64,000 nucleotides of DNA, from assembly GCA_018105865.1 (NCBI GenBank), contig CM030851.1, forward strand, positions 846,501-910,500, read 5' to 3'. Position 1 is the stretch's first letter; the number at the start of each line of letters is the position of its first letter. Origin of the DNA: Metaphire vulgaris (lineage: Eukaryota > Annelida > Clitellata > Crassiclitellata > Megascolecidae). The notes beneath the pieces are model-generated. The model made no database searches, had not been told where the DNA came from, and was given only the letters and a program-made list of their open reading frames with translations. Below, piece by piece: positions 34,048 through 46,600 of this stretch. The translations under genes were made by a program, and so were the position numbers.

Positions 34048-34623
34048 GCCCCGGACACAGTGCCCAATTTCCAACACATAAATACGGGCCTGATCTTTTT
34101 ATTTCTTGTAATTACCAAGTCTGATTAAGGAAGTACTAGGTTGATCCAAGTGAATGAAAATTGAGTTGAATCATGTCTAAAGAGAATCACAAGTAGACCT
34201 ATGGCCTATGCACACTCGACAGTACTGACGTACAGTATCTAGCGGTGTTTCATTAAACGAGAGTTTGGATGGTCTAACAGCCGTCATCCCCCGCCCCCCA
34301 CTGCACACAAAAGGCAAACATTTTGGCGTGAGAGTACTACTAAACGCAAGGTGCTTCGATTTACGACAGGAAGCTGTTTGTTAATTATACATTTTCTCAT
34401 CTGTTCAAATACAAGCAAATATACTTAAGTGGTTGAGAAATGCAGTCAAAGATTACGCTGTATTGACAAGCTAGTAGTACAGTTGCCAGGGCCACCTTAA
34501 GGCTTAGGCAGTTTAGGTACTTCCTAGGGGCGAAAAATTGTTAAGGGCGAAATAAAACAGGGACGAAAAATTTTTCGAGGCGCGTTTTTTTAGAGAATAA
34601 TGAACTTACGAGTATAATGTAAT

Positions 34624-34822
34624 CAGTGGCGACTCCACAGAGGGGGCCCAGGAGGTCCACGCCCCCTATTGAGTGCCTGGCCACCCCAGTAACCCCACTG
34701 TTGGGACCCTATACCGGTACTTAATACTACATACCTAACAACAAATGGTTGGCCCTCCATGACGTGACTAGAAGTTGTCACACCAACGGGCCCCCACTTG
34801 CCAAATCCTGGAGCCACTACTG
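34624..34822. repeat. MITE (CAGTGGCGGCTCC family), copy 2
   Basis: CAGTGGCGACTCC at the left and GGAGCCACTACTG at the right, with the same AACAACAAATGGTTGGCC core as 30699-30891. Confidence 0.65.
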
Positions 34823-35372
34823 TCCACAGGGTTCGAAGTAGAGCACTCCCAGCCATTTCATACTACACACTAACGCCATTGACTGTACGAGAACGAGGGA
34901 CATCAATTAAATGAAAGTCCTCCCGAATATCTTGTGGAATGGCTAGTAAGGCGATCGAGGGAAAGAGCCGCGTATTAAGATATCTGGTTAATTATACAAC
35001 AGGTTTTTTAGACATTTTCATATGTAGGCGAACATTCCTGCAAAAGAATTCAGATTTGGACAGAGTTGAGAAGCTTACTGTATATGCGGCATCCAAGCCT
35101 AATAACAAGACAATCAGTCTAGCTGAAAGCGCAACAGATTTTGACTCTGCTAAAAGAAATCGGGCATCGTTAGCGATATCCCGCATTCTACTGCGCACGA
35201 AACGTTTTAGACAGCGATAAAAAGCAGCGCCGTCAATATTGGTAGGAAGGATTTGACAGAACAGCGGCACAGTCAGTGAATACTATTACAGACAAAAACA
35301 TTGAAATGTGAAAATTCTCGATTTTTTGACAATCTTCTTTTCTTGCCGGTTATAAAAACCGAGTAAAAAACC

Positions 35373-35751
35373 GGTGTCGGGTCAATTGTTCGCACGCCAA
35401 TCGATCGACACAAATTGGCCGCTCAAAATTGATCGCGTGGTCAATTGGTCGCACGACAATTGACCGCTAGCCAATTGATCGCAATATCAACGATAACTGT
35501 CAATTGAACGAAGCTTCACACTCAAAATTCCTTAATAATAATTAATAGTCGTTTTCGAAGAGTTTGCCGATCAAATATAGAGATACGAGACATTGATACG
35601 CAATCTCACACGTTGATTGCGTTGACATCTTCTCCTTCGGACCATACAATTGGCTAGCGGTCAATTGTCTTGCGACCAATTGACCACGCGATCAATTTTG
35701 AGCGGTCAATTTGTGTCGATCAATTTGCGTGCGAACAACTCACCCCGAACC
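35373..35751. mobile_element. Foldback element with arms of about 105 bp
   Basis: The left arm (35373-35478) and right arm (35646-35751) are inverted with high identity. Each is built of CAATTG(A/G)(C/T)CGC-like units. The exact 8-bp duplication AAAAAACC flanks it (35365-35372 and 35752-35759). The spacer is about 170 bp and has no coding sequence. Confidence 0.8.
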
Positions 35752-35759
35752 AAAAAACC

Positions 35760-36300
35760 AATGCTCCTGTCAGCAGTAGACTTGATCATTGCAATTCCTT
35801 ACACGCTGGTATGGCTAAATCTAATGTGCAAAAGCTTCAAAAGATTGGGAATTCTTTTGCTCGAGCTATTACTAAAACTCGTAAGCTGTTCTGTTATTCT
35901 GGCTGCCAATAGAACAGAAAGTTGTATTCAAGACATTATTGGATGATCTTGCTCTATAAAATACTGCAGTCTGGTCAACCTCATTATTTGAAATTTATGT
36001 TAAATCACCAGAAGCATTCTCATTTCAAGGTTGCCGATTCTTTGTTAAATGTACGCAGAATCAGTACTGACGTTGGTAAGAGCTTTTTATGACTTTCCCC
36101 AAAAAAATTGGAACTATCTTCGTCTGGCTGTCAGATCTTCCAATGAATTTGAGTATTTTCAGATGTAGGTTTAAAGCACATGTCTTCCAAAATATTTTGC
36201 TATGCAGCCTTGCCTCGCTGCTTCCCACCGACTGACTGATCTCTGGAATGACCTGGTCTTTTACTGATGGACTTAGAGTACCATCGACTGATACCCTTGA
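35760..36300 (+). mobile_element. LINE reverse-transcriptase C-terminal fragment
   Basis: The + strand reads RLDHCNSLHAGMAKSNVQKL, then KIGNSFARAITKTRKL with frameshifts afterwards, equal to the 'LDYCNSL...IQN..ARAI' block of the L2-like family. The foldback element lies directly upstream, and the ATT repeat at 36347 may be its tail. Confidence 0.65.
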
Positions 36301-36346
36301 GCACTAGCAACAGTGCTACAAAAGTGCATTACACTGATTACAGTAC

Positions 36347-36364
36347 TATTATTGCTGTTATTGC

Positions 36365-36442
<78 letters not shown>
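36347..36442. repeat. ATT microsatellite
   Basis: About 30 uninterrupted ATT units. The 43-residue poly-Leu frame over it is an artefact. Confidence 0.9.
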
Positions 36443-36443
<1 letters not shown>

Positions 36444-36519
36444 TGAAGGAGATTGGTTCGATAAACCGAAACGCAGTAATTTGCTATTCCTGTTCCTCGT
36501 TTACCAGATGAAAATAAAT

Positions 36520-37404
36520 TGTACGGTATTATTATTATAAATTATTATGAACGATAATTTATATAGCGCTATATGCGTAGCGAAGGCCATAGTCAAGAGC
36601 ACTTTACAATAGTCTTTAGTAGGAACATGTAACATGTTCATTCCACCTGACTCCAAATATCAGTCGCGCAGAAACGTTAAGTACCGATTGAAGACGGTTT
36701 AGCAGGTATGGTATCGTCCATCCTCATTGCTGAGGGTCGTAGGCTATGCAGGTTTATGACAAGGTTCTCCACGTGACTCTGTCTTTTGCAGTTCTGATGC
36801 AATTGATAATTGGTTGTCTTTTCCACAATATCATCCGTCCATCGACGTCTACGAGACCGGCCTCTCTTCCTCTTGCCGTTAATTCTGCCATGCATTATCG
36901 TCGTACATATATAGATTGCCTGCTCGTACTATGTGACCAAAGTATTTCAGTTTCATAAATTGTATAACTGAATATAGACGCCTATTTTCCCCAAGTTATT
37001 CTTTGATTAAGGCATTTGTTCTATGTTCTTTCCAGCTGATGGACATCACTCTCCTGAAAGCTGTCATCTCGAAAGCAGTGATTCTTTTCTGGTCTGCCTT
37101 CTTCCCCGTCCAAGCTTCAGCTCCATACCTGGCAAAGAGCCAAACCCATGCTTCCATCGGGCGTTTCTTTATGTGCAGACTGAGCGACCGAGCCTTCCAA
37201 ACGGTAGTGAGTGTCTTTATGGTTGAACGCCCCATGCCAAGCCTTGCTCTTATTTCAGAGCTGCAGTCATTGTCCTCTGTAATTAATGAACCAAGATAAC
37301 AGAAGGTTTCCACTTGTTCAAGAGGATGTCCATGACACGCGATATTGATTTTAATCCTTTTGTCTGCAGCTACCATTACCTTTGTGTTTTTATGCTAATT
37401 TAAA
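36520..37404 (-). mobile_element. RTE-type LINE insertion with target-site duplication
   Basis: Minus-strand frames give VETFCYLGSLITEDNDCSSE, then RSTIKTLTTVWKARSLSLHI and FEMTAFRRVMSISWKEHRTN, followed by KRKRGRSRRRRWTDDIVE, the C-terminal half of an RTE polymerase. The 3' end lies at the left with an ATAATA tail. The 12-bp ATGAAAATAAAT occurs on both sides (36508-36519, 37405-37416), and the paralogous site at 61385 lacks the insertion. It is 5' truncated and frameshifted. Confidence 0.82.
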
Positions 37405-37449
37405 ATGAAAATAAATCGCAGATTTATTGTATTCAATTCTGTTTCAGAT

Positions 37450-37615
37450 ATGCAAAATACGAAAATGGCAATGAATAGGAAAACATTCTACGAAGAAATT
37501 CTAGTCATAGGTATCTTTTCTGTTATTTGTTACTATTTTGTTTTGCACACTGCGACGCTTGCACGCTGTGATGCGCTGTCATTAATAGGCCTACTAGAAT
37601 CAGCGGCGCATCTAG
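37450..37615 (+). CDS. Receptor signal-peptide exon (proposed)
   Basis: An acceptor (TCTGTTTCAG at 37447) precedes ATG 37450. In-frame ATGs at 37465 and 37471 are alternatives, and the paralogous copy supports [13 protein letters not shown] as the conserved start. The hydrophobic run [20 protein letters not shown] followed by ATLA fits a secretion signal. The strong donor CTAG/GTAACG at 37615 (phase 1) pairs with the acceptor CAGCTAG at 37746. An earlier donor at GTCATAG/GTATCT is also possible. Confidence 0.5.
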
Positions 37616-40600
37616 GTAACGTAGGCTGTGTGGATAAAGCGCTAAAAACACAGATTTTGATGCATTGATGAATGCTATGAACAAAAAATGGTTGGATGGG
37701 CAGCTGAGCAGCAACAAACATCCGCATATGAAGCTATTTCAGCTAGTATCATCATCATCGTCTACGACAACACCGAGAGGAAGTGAAGAACCAACTGTTG
37801 ACATTACTGTGACGACGCCTTCATATAGTACAGGAACGATCACGGAATACACTTCAAACGATGCCTTGCTTTCAACTACTGAATACTCTTCAAGCGGAGA
37901 TGAAAGCGATTTCTCATTATCCAGCACACATCTATCAGATTCCAAGACACCGTCAAACACACAAGAAATATCTTATTCCGGCGACGAAAGTGCATTTTCA
38001 TCAGAACTTTTCCCACAAGAAACATCCGCATATGAAGCTATCAGTGTATCATCATCATCGTCTACGACAACACCGAGAGGAAGTGAAGAACCAACTGTTG
38101 ACATTACTGTGACGACGCCTTCATATAGTACAGGAACGATCACGGAATACACTTCAAACGATGCCTTGCTTTCAACTACTGAATACTCTTCAAGCGGAGA
38201 TGAAAGCGATTTCTCATTATCCAGCACACATCTATCAGATTCCAAGACACCGTCAGACACCGTCAAACACACAAGAAATATCTTATTCCGGCGACGAAAG
38301 TGCATTTTCATCAGAACTTTTCCCACAAGAAACATCCGCATATGAAGCTATCAGTGTATCATCATCATCGTCTACGACCACACCGAGAGGAAGTGAAGAA
38401 CCAACTGTTGACATTACTGTGACGACGCCTTCATATAGTACAGGAACGATCACGGAATACACTTCAAACGATGCCTTGCTTTCAACTACTGAATACTCTT
38501 CAAGCGGAGATGAAAGCGATTTCTCATTATCCAGCACACATCTATCAGATTCCAAGACACCGTCAAACACACAAGAAATATCTTATTCCGGCGACGAAAG
38601 TGCATTTTCATCAGAACTTTTCCCACAAGAAACATCCGCATATGAAGCTATCAGTGTATCATCATCATCGTCTACGACAACACCGAGAGGAAGTGAAGAA
38701 CCAACTGTTGACATTACTGTGACGACGCCTTCATATAGTACAGGAACGATCACGGAATACACTTCAAACGATGCCTTGCTTTCAACTACTGAATACTCTT
38801 CAAGCGGAGATGAAAGCGATTTCTCATTATCCAGCACACATCTATCAGATTCCAAGACACCGTCAAACACACAAGAAATATCTTATTCCGGCGACGAAAG
38901 TGCATTTTCATCAGAACTTTTCCCACAAGAAACATCCGCATATGAAGCTATCAGTGTATCATCATCATCGTCTACGACAACACCGAGAGGAAGTGAAGAA
39001 CCAACTGTTGACATTACTGTGACGACGCCTTCATATAGTACAGGAACGATCACGGAATACACTTCAAACGATGCCTTGCTTTCAACTACTGAATACTCTT
39101 CAAGCGGAGATGAAAGCGATTTCTCATTATCCAGCACACATCTATCAGATTCCAAGACACCGTCAAACACACAAGAAATATCTTATTCCGGCGACGAAAG
39201 TGCATTTTCATCAGAACTTTTCCCACAAGAAACATCCGCATATGAAGCTATCAGTGTATCATCATCATCGTCTACGACCACACCGAGAGGAAGTGAAGAA
39301 CCAACTGTTGACATTACTGTGACGACGCCTTCATATAGTACAGGAACGATCACGGAATACACTTCAAACGATGCCTTGCTTTCAACTCCGCACTGAATAC
39401 TCTTCAAGCGGAGATGAAAGCGATTTCTCATTATCCAGCACACATCTATCAGATTCCAAGACACCGTCAAACACACAAGAAATATCTTATTCCGGCGACG
39501 AAAGTGCATTTTCATCAGAACTTTTCCCACAAGAAACATCCGCATATGAAGCTATCAGTGTATCATCATCATCGTCTACGACAACACCGAGAGGAAGTGA
39601 AGAACCAACTGTTGACATTACTGTGACGACGCCTTCATATAGTACAGGAACGATCACGGAATACACTTCAAACGATGCCTTGCTTTCAACTACTGAATAC
39701 TCTTCAAGCGGAGATGAAAGCGATTTCTCATTATCCAGCACACATCTATCAGATTCCAAGACACCGTCAAACACACAAGAAATATCTTATTCCGGCGACG
39801 AAAGTGCATTTTCATCAGAACTTTTCCCACAAGAAACATCCGCATATGAAGCTATCAGTGTATCATCATCATCGTCTACGACAACACCGAGAGGAAGTGA
39901 AGAACCAACTGTTGACATTACTGTGACGACGCCTTCATATAGTACAGGAACGATCACGGAATACACTTCAAACGATGCCTTGCTTTCAACTACTGAATAC
40001 TCTTCAAGCGGAGATGAAAGCGATTTCTCATTATCCAGCACACATCTATCAGATTCCAAGACACCGTCAAACACACAAGAAATATCTTATTCCGGCGACG
40101 AAAGTGCATTTTCATCAGAACTTTTCCCACAAGAAACATCCGCATATGAAGCTATCAGTGTATCATCATCATCGTCTACGACAACACCGAGAGGAAGTGA
40201 AGAACCAACTGTTGACATTACTGTGACGACGCCTTCATATAGTACAGGAACGATCACGGAATACACTTCAAACGATGCCTTGCTTTCAAACTTGCTTTCA
40301 ACTACTGAATACTCTTCAAGATTCCAAGACACCGGAGATGAAAGCGATTTCTCATTATCCAGCACACATCTATCAGATTCCAAGACACCGATCAAGACAC
40401 CTTGCTTTCAACTACAAACACACACAAGAAATATCTTATTCCGGCGACGAAAGTGCATTTTCATCAGAACTTTTCAGAACTTTTCCCACAAGAAACATCC
40501 GCATATGAAGCTATCAGTGTATCATCATCATCAGATCTACACGACACAACACCGAGAGGAAGTGAAGAACCAACTGTTGACATTACTGTGACGACGCCTT

Positions 40601-43600
40601 CATATAGTACAGGAACGATCACGGAATACACTTCAAACGATGCCTTGCTTTCAACTACTGAATACTCTTCAAGCGGAGATGAAAGCGATTTCTCATTATC
40701 CAGCACACATCTATCAGATTCCAAGACACCGTCAAACACACAAGAAATATCTTATTCCGGCGACGAAAGTGCATTTTCATCAGAACTTTTCCCACAAGAA
40801 ACATCCGCATATGAAGCTATCAGTGTATCATCATCATCGTCTACGACCACACCGAGAGGAAGTGAAGAACCAACTGTTGACATTACTGTGACGACGCCTT
40901 CATATAGTACAGGAACGATCACGGAATACACTTCAAACGATGCCTTGCTTTCAACTACTGAATACTCTTCAAGCGGAGATGAAAGCGATTTCTCATTATC
41001 CAGCACACATCTATCAGATTCCAAGACACCGTCAAACACACAAGAAATATCTTATTCCGGCGACGAAAGTGCATTTTCATCAGAACTTTTCCCACAAGAA
41101 ACATCCGCATATGAAGCTATCAGTGTATCATCATCATCGTCTACGACAACACCGAGAGGAAGTGAAGAACCAACTGTTGACATTACTGTGACGACGCCTT
41201 CATATAGTACAGGAACGATCACGGAATACACTTCAAACGATGCCTTGCTTTCAACTACTGAATACTCTTCAAGCGGAGATGAAAGCGATTTCTCATTATC
41301 CAGCACACATCTATCAGATTCCAAGACACCGTCAAACACACAAGAAATATCTTATTCCGGCGACGAAAGTGCATTTTCATCAGAACTTTTCCCAAGAAAT
41401 CCGAAACATCCGCATATGAAGCTATCAGTGTATCATCATCATCGTCTACGACAACACCGAGAGAAGCGATTTCTCATGAAGAACCAACTGTTGACATTAC
41501 TGTGACGACGCCTTCATATAGTTGACATTACTGTGACGACGTTCATATAGTACAGGAAACGATCACGGAATACACTTCAAACGATGCCTTGCTTTCAACT
41601 ACTGAATACTCTTCAAGCGGAGATGGAGATGAAAGCGATTTCTCATTATCCAGCACACATCTATCAGATTCCAAGACACCGTCAAACACACAAGAAATAT
41701 CTTATTCCGGCGACGAAAGTGCATTTTCATCAGAACTTTTTCCACAAAGAAACATCCGCATATGAAGAACTATCAGTCCGTATCATCATCATCGTCTACG
41801 ACAACACCGAGAGGAAGTGAAGAACCAACTGTTGACATTACTGTGACGACGCCTTCATATAGTACAGGAACGATCACGGAATACACTTCAAACGATGCCT
41901 TGCTTTCAACTACTGAATACTCTTCAAGCGGAGATGAAAGCGATTTCTCATTATCCAGCACACATCTATCAGATTCCAAGACACCGTCAAACACACAAGA
42001 AATATCTTATTCCGGCGACGAAAGTGCATTTTCATCAGAACTTTTCCCATCCGCATATGAAGCTATCAAGAAACATCCGCATATTTCTCATTATCCAGCA
42101 CATCTATCAAGACGAAACAAGAACATCATCATCATCACGACAATGCGAGAGGAAGTGAAGAACCAACTGTTGACATTACTAGACAGCAGTATCATTACAC
42201 TTCAAACGATGCCTTGCTTTCAACTACTGAATACTCTTCAAGCGGAGATGAAAGCGATTTCTCATTATCCAGCACACATCTATCAGATTCCAAGACACCG
42301 TCAAACACACAAGAAATATCTTATTCCGGCGACGAAAGTGCATTTTCATCAGAACTTTTCCCACAAGAAACATCCGCATATGAAGCTATCAGTGTATCAT
42401 CATCATCGTCTACGACAACACCGAGAGGAAGTGAAGAACCAACTGTTGACATTACTGTGACGACGCCTTCATATAGTACAGGAACGATCACGGAATACAC
42501 TTCAAACGATGCCTTGCTTTCAACTACTGAATACTCTTCAAGCGGAGATGAAAGCGATTTCTCATTATCCAGCACACATCTATCAGATTCCAAGACACCG
42601 TCAAACACACAAGAAATATCTTATTCCGGCGACGAAAGTGCATTTTCATCAGAACTTTTCCCACAAGAAACATCCGCATATGAAGCTATCAGTGTATCAT
42701 CATCATCGTCTACGACAACACCGAGAGGAAGTGAAGAACCAACTGTTGACATTACTGTGACGACGCCTTCATATAGTACAGGAACGATCACGGAATACAC
42801 TTCAAACGATGCCTTGCTTTCAACTACTGAATACTCTTCAAGCGGAGATGAAAGCGATTTCTCATTATCCAGCACAAACACACAAGAAATCTATCAGATT
42901 CCAAGACACCGTCAAACACACAAGAAATATCTTATTCCGGCGACGAAAGTGCATTTTCATCAGAACTTTTCCCACAAGAAACATCCGCATATGAAGCTAT
43001 CAGTGTATCATCATCATCGTCTACGACAACACCGAGAGACAACACCGAAAGTGAAGAACCAACTGTTGACATTACTGTGACGACGCCTTCATATAGTACA
43101 GGAACGATCACGGAATACACTTCAAACGATGCCTTGCTTTCAACTACTGAATACTCTTCAAACAAGCGGAGATGAAAGCGATTTCTCATTATCCAGCACA
43201 CATCTATCAGATTCCAAGACACCGTCAAACACACAAGAAATATCTTATTCCGGCGACGAAAGTGCATTTTCATCAGAACTTTTCCCACAAGAAACATCCG
43301 CATATGAAGCTATCAGTGTATCATCATCATCGTCTACGACAACACCGAGAGGAAGTGAAGAACCAACTGTTGACATTACTGTGACGACGCCTTCATATAG
43401 TACAGGAACGATCACGGAATACACTTCAAACGATGCCTTGCTTTCAACTACTGAATACTCTTCAAGCGGAGATGAAAGCGATTTCTCATTATCCAGCACA
43501 CATCTATCAGATTCCAAGACACCGTCAAACACACAAGAAATATCTTATTCCGGCGACGAAAGTGCATTTTCATCAGAACTTTTCCCACAAGAAACATCCG

Positions 43601-46600
43601 CATATGAAGCTATCAGTGTATCATCATCATCGTCTACGACAACACCGAGAGGAAGTGAAGAACCAACTGTTGACATTACTGTGACGACGCCTTCATATAG
43701 TACAGGAACGATCACGGAATACACTTCAAACGATGCCTTGCTTTCAACTACTGAATACTCTTCAAGCGGAGATGAAAGCGATTTCTCATTATCCAGCACA
43801 CATCTATCAGATTCCAAGACACCGTCAAACACACAAGAAATATCTTATTCCGGCGACGAAAGTGCATTNNNNNNNNNNNNNNNNNNNNNNNNNNNNNNNN
43901 NNNNNNNNNNNNNNNNNNNNNNNNNNNNNNNNNNNNNNNNNNNNNNNNNNNNNNNNNNNNNNNNNNNNGTAACTAATCGTAAAAATACTGACAAGCAAAA
44001 AAAGTCGTCAACTTTTTTGAAAACTGAAATTCGTCAGGTCGAAAAATCGCAAAAATAAAAAAATTGAAAATGTGCAAAATAATAAAATTTTTTCGCCCTC
44101 TCAAGAAAAGTGTGAAATGACGCCACTGAATGGTGCTTTTTCATCTGTTTTTTCTGGAAATATTCGGTTCTGTACAGTGTAGATTAATGATTGGTTTCTT
44201 TTTTACTTTGGCTTTTTTTGTTCTGATGGATACCAATTGTTTTGTTTGGACTGCTTTGCTTCCTATGGAATCGCCTTGTATGCTGCGTGGATTCATTGTA
44301 TTTTTCGTTTTGGAACTGTAGGTGTTGATTCGACGCTGTCTCTCGACGGATCTTCCGGAAAGGAGACATCCATTATGGACGAGGTGACACTCCTTTCAAG
44401 AGAGAAATCGTCGCCTTTTGTCTCTTCAGACCCGATTTCGTTCATCGATACTCCTTCTGAGGGCACTAGTCATACTTCTACTTCGATTTATGCCATTTCT
44501 GCGACCACCTCTCCTAGCACTGCCTCAACCTATTCTCTCAGTTCGGTGCATGCCACGTCAGCTGCGATCATTGCAACAGTTGAACGCGATGACGGTAAGA
44601 CTTTAACTCATTTGAACAGGGTTACGAATGTGGAATAACTTTCGTTAAAAAGCTATAGTTTTCATTCATTGTCGGTTGTCTTTTATCTCCTAACCATGGA
44701 TGCTTATGCATTTTAATTAATTGTGATGATGATGAGATGCCGTTCAAATGCAATGGTTGCAGACACGTCTTTCCGTCTAAGGTGCTCGACAATTTCTTTT
44801 AGTAGCGACCCAATTGTCCCGCATTGAAATGGAGACTGATTTTCGAACTGGTCTTTTTGTTTCTAACAGATCCATGTCGGTCAAATCCATGTAAATATCA
44901 AGAAACTTGCACGGCAATTAGTTCTACGTCGTACGCTTGTTCCTGTGCTCCAGGATACACTGGCAGTTCGTGTGAAGTTGGTAAGAGAAAGCGATCTCCA
45001 TTAGGGCCTACCATGAGTTCAGGCGTAGCATTGTAGGTGGCGGTTTCGCACACTGTAGATCCCTTTTGCTGATTGGATTTGAATCATTCAGAGGTGTTCG
45101 TAATAATCCTTTGGGGCCGTCCATAAAGTATGTCACTCTCGAGTGGGAGGGGTCTATGGAAATGTAACAGTTGTGACAGAGAAGGCGAGTTGAAGACTAG
45201 CGTGATGTCACACTTTCGTTATAAATAAAACCTGTAATATTATGAAGAAGAATCATTGTCCCGCATTGAAATGGAGACTGATTTTCGAATTGGTCTTTTT
45301 GTTTCTAATAGATCCATGTCGGTCAAATCCATGTAAATATCAAATCCATGTAAATATCATTTATTTCTCAATGACATCAAAAATAATAATACGAACAATG
45401 AATTCAATGACATCAAAGGTAATACTAACTTAACTAATAACTAATGACTATTAATTAATATTATCAGAGTCTATATATATCGATTTAACAATAAGAAATA
45501 ATAAAAAAAACAATTATTATAAACCAATAAAAAATGACTTAATCCAAATTGACTAAGTCTAAACAGACTCTAATTGCATAGAGACTTTGATTGATATAGA
45601 TAGATGACATTTGGAGTGATGATAACAAATTAATCAATGTCACAGAACATAAATAATATTATTGAGAAAAGGGTATATATATATACCTGATAGAAAGTAA
45701 AGGACGTTTTAATTGCTTATTAACACCTTTTTGCCCGAGGTCCGTAAAATGTTTGGTCTCAATTGGTCAATATCATTGTTTTGCTGCTGAAAGTTGAACA
45801 GAAATTCGAATATATTACACTGGTCTACATTTTTAAAAAAATTTCTGCTGACCTAAGTGTTTTGCATTTTACCCAATTGAGAGGTGCTGATTCCAGATAT
45901 GAAGTCAAAAATTATGCAATACGTCAAATTTGTTCGCAAATGAGGAATGCTTAATTAAAGGTGTTTAAGTCAAACATAAGGAAATTAGGAAATTTGACAC
46001 GTAATATTTTTATTCAGCCAAAAATGAGTCTGTCTTCTAACCAAAAGAGCAATAAGAGCAATAAGTTGCTTAAATTTAAGTTTGAGAAAGGAATCTTCTC
46101 TTTTTTGGATGCTGCTGTAAGTTATGGTCACAGTTGTCACGCTGAAACACCAAGTAGGCTATAATAGTTCCATCTGCCTTGAATCTACGTTCCATAGTCG
46201 TGATGTCTTGATGGAAGCATTCTCCTTGTTCTTCAATAGCTTCAAGATTTGAAGTTCAGGTAGCTTGAAGGAAATTAACTATGTTTGCTCCCAGTCAAAG
46301 CAATCTCGAATTTTGAACTGAAAGGTCATAATTCTCGACTTTAATTTGCAATAGTCAGTAATCAGGTCGTAAAAGCATCTTGTCTAAACTATAACATCCC
46401 ATTGATTCAATAAGTCCTTTGATGTTGATGCAGTATACAAACTCCTCCTCCATATGGAAATATTTCAAAAGATCATTAATACATAAGCGTGGTTCCTGGA
46501 GCCAACACTAAGTTCTTTTCCTTCAGTCTTGAACCCAGTAACTCTGCTGAGACTTCTAGATCTGATCTCATAAAGGTCATTCAACTTTGGTTGAATGTTT

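Noticed and set aside
36313..36540. Open frame with a long poly-leucine run
   Set aside because: It is the translation of the ATT microsatellite at 36347-36442 and has no flanking coding support.
37665..37742. [12 protein letters not shown]... as the start of the repeat protein
   Set aside because: It has no signal peptide, although the protein has secreted and membrane domains. An acceptor at 37746 joined to the signal-peptide exon fits better.
37973..43832. Repeated minus-strand frames of about 95 codons and + strand frames of 83 codons in the 300-bp array
   Set aside because: They are shadows of the repeated unit in other frames. Each stops within one unit, while the coding frame passes through clean units.
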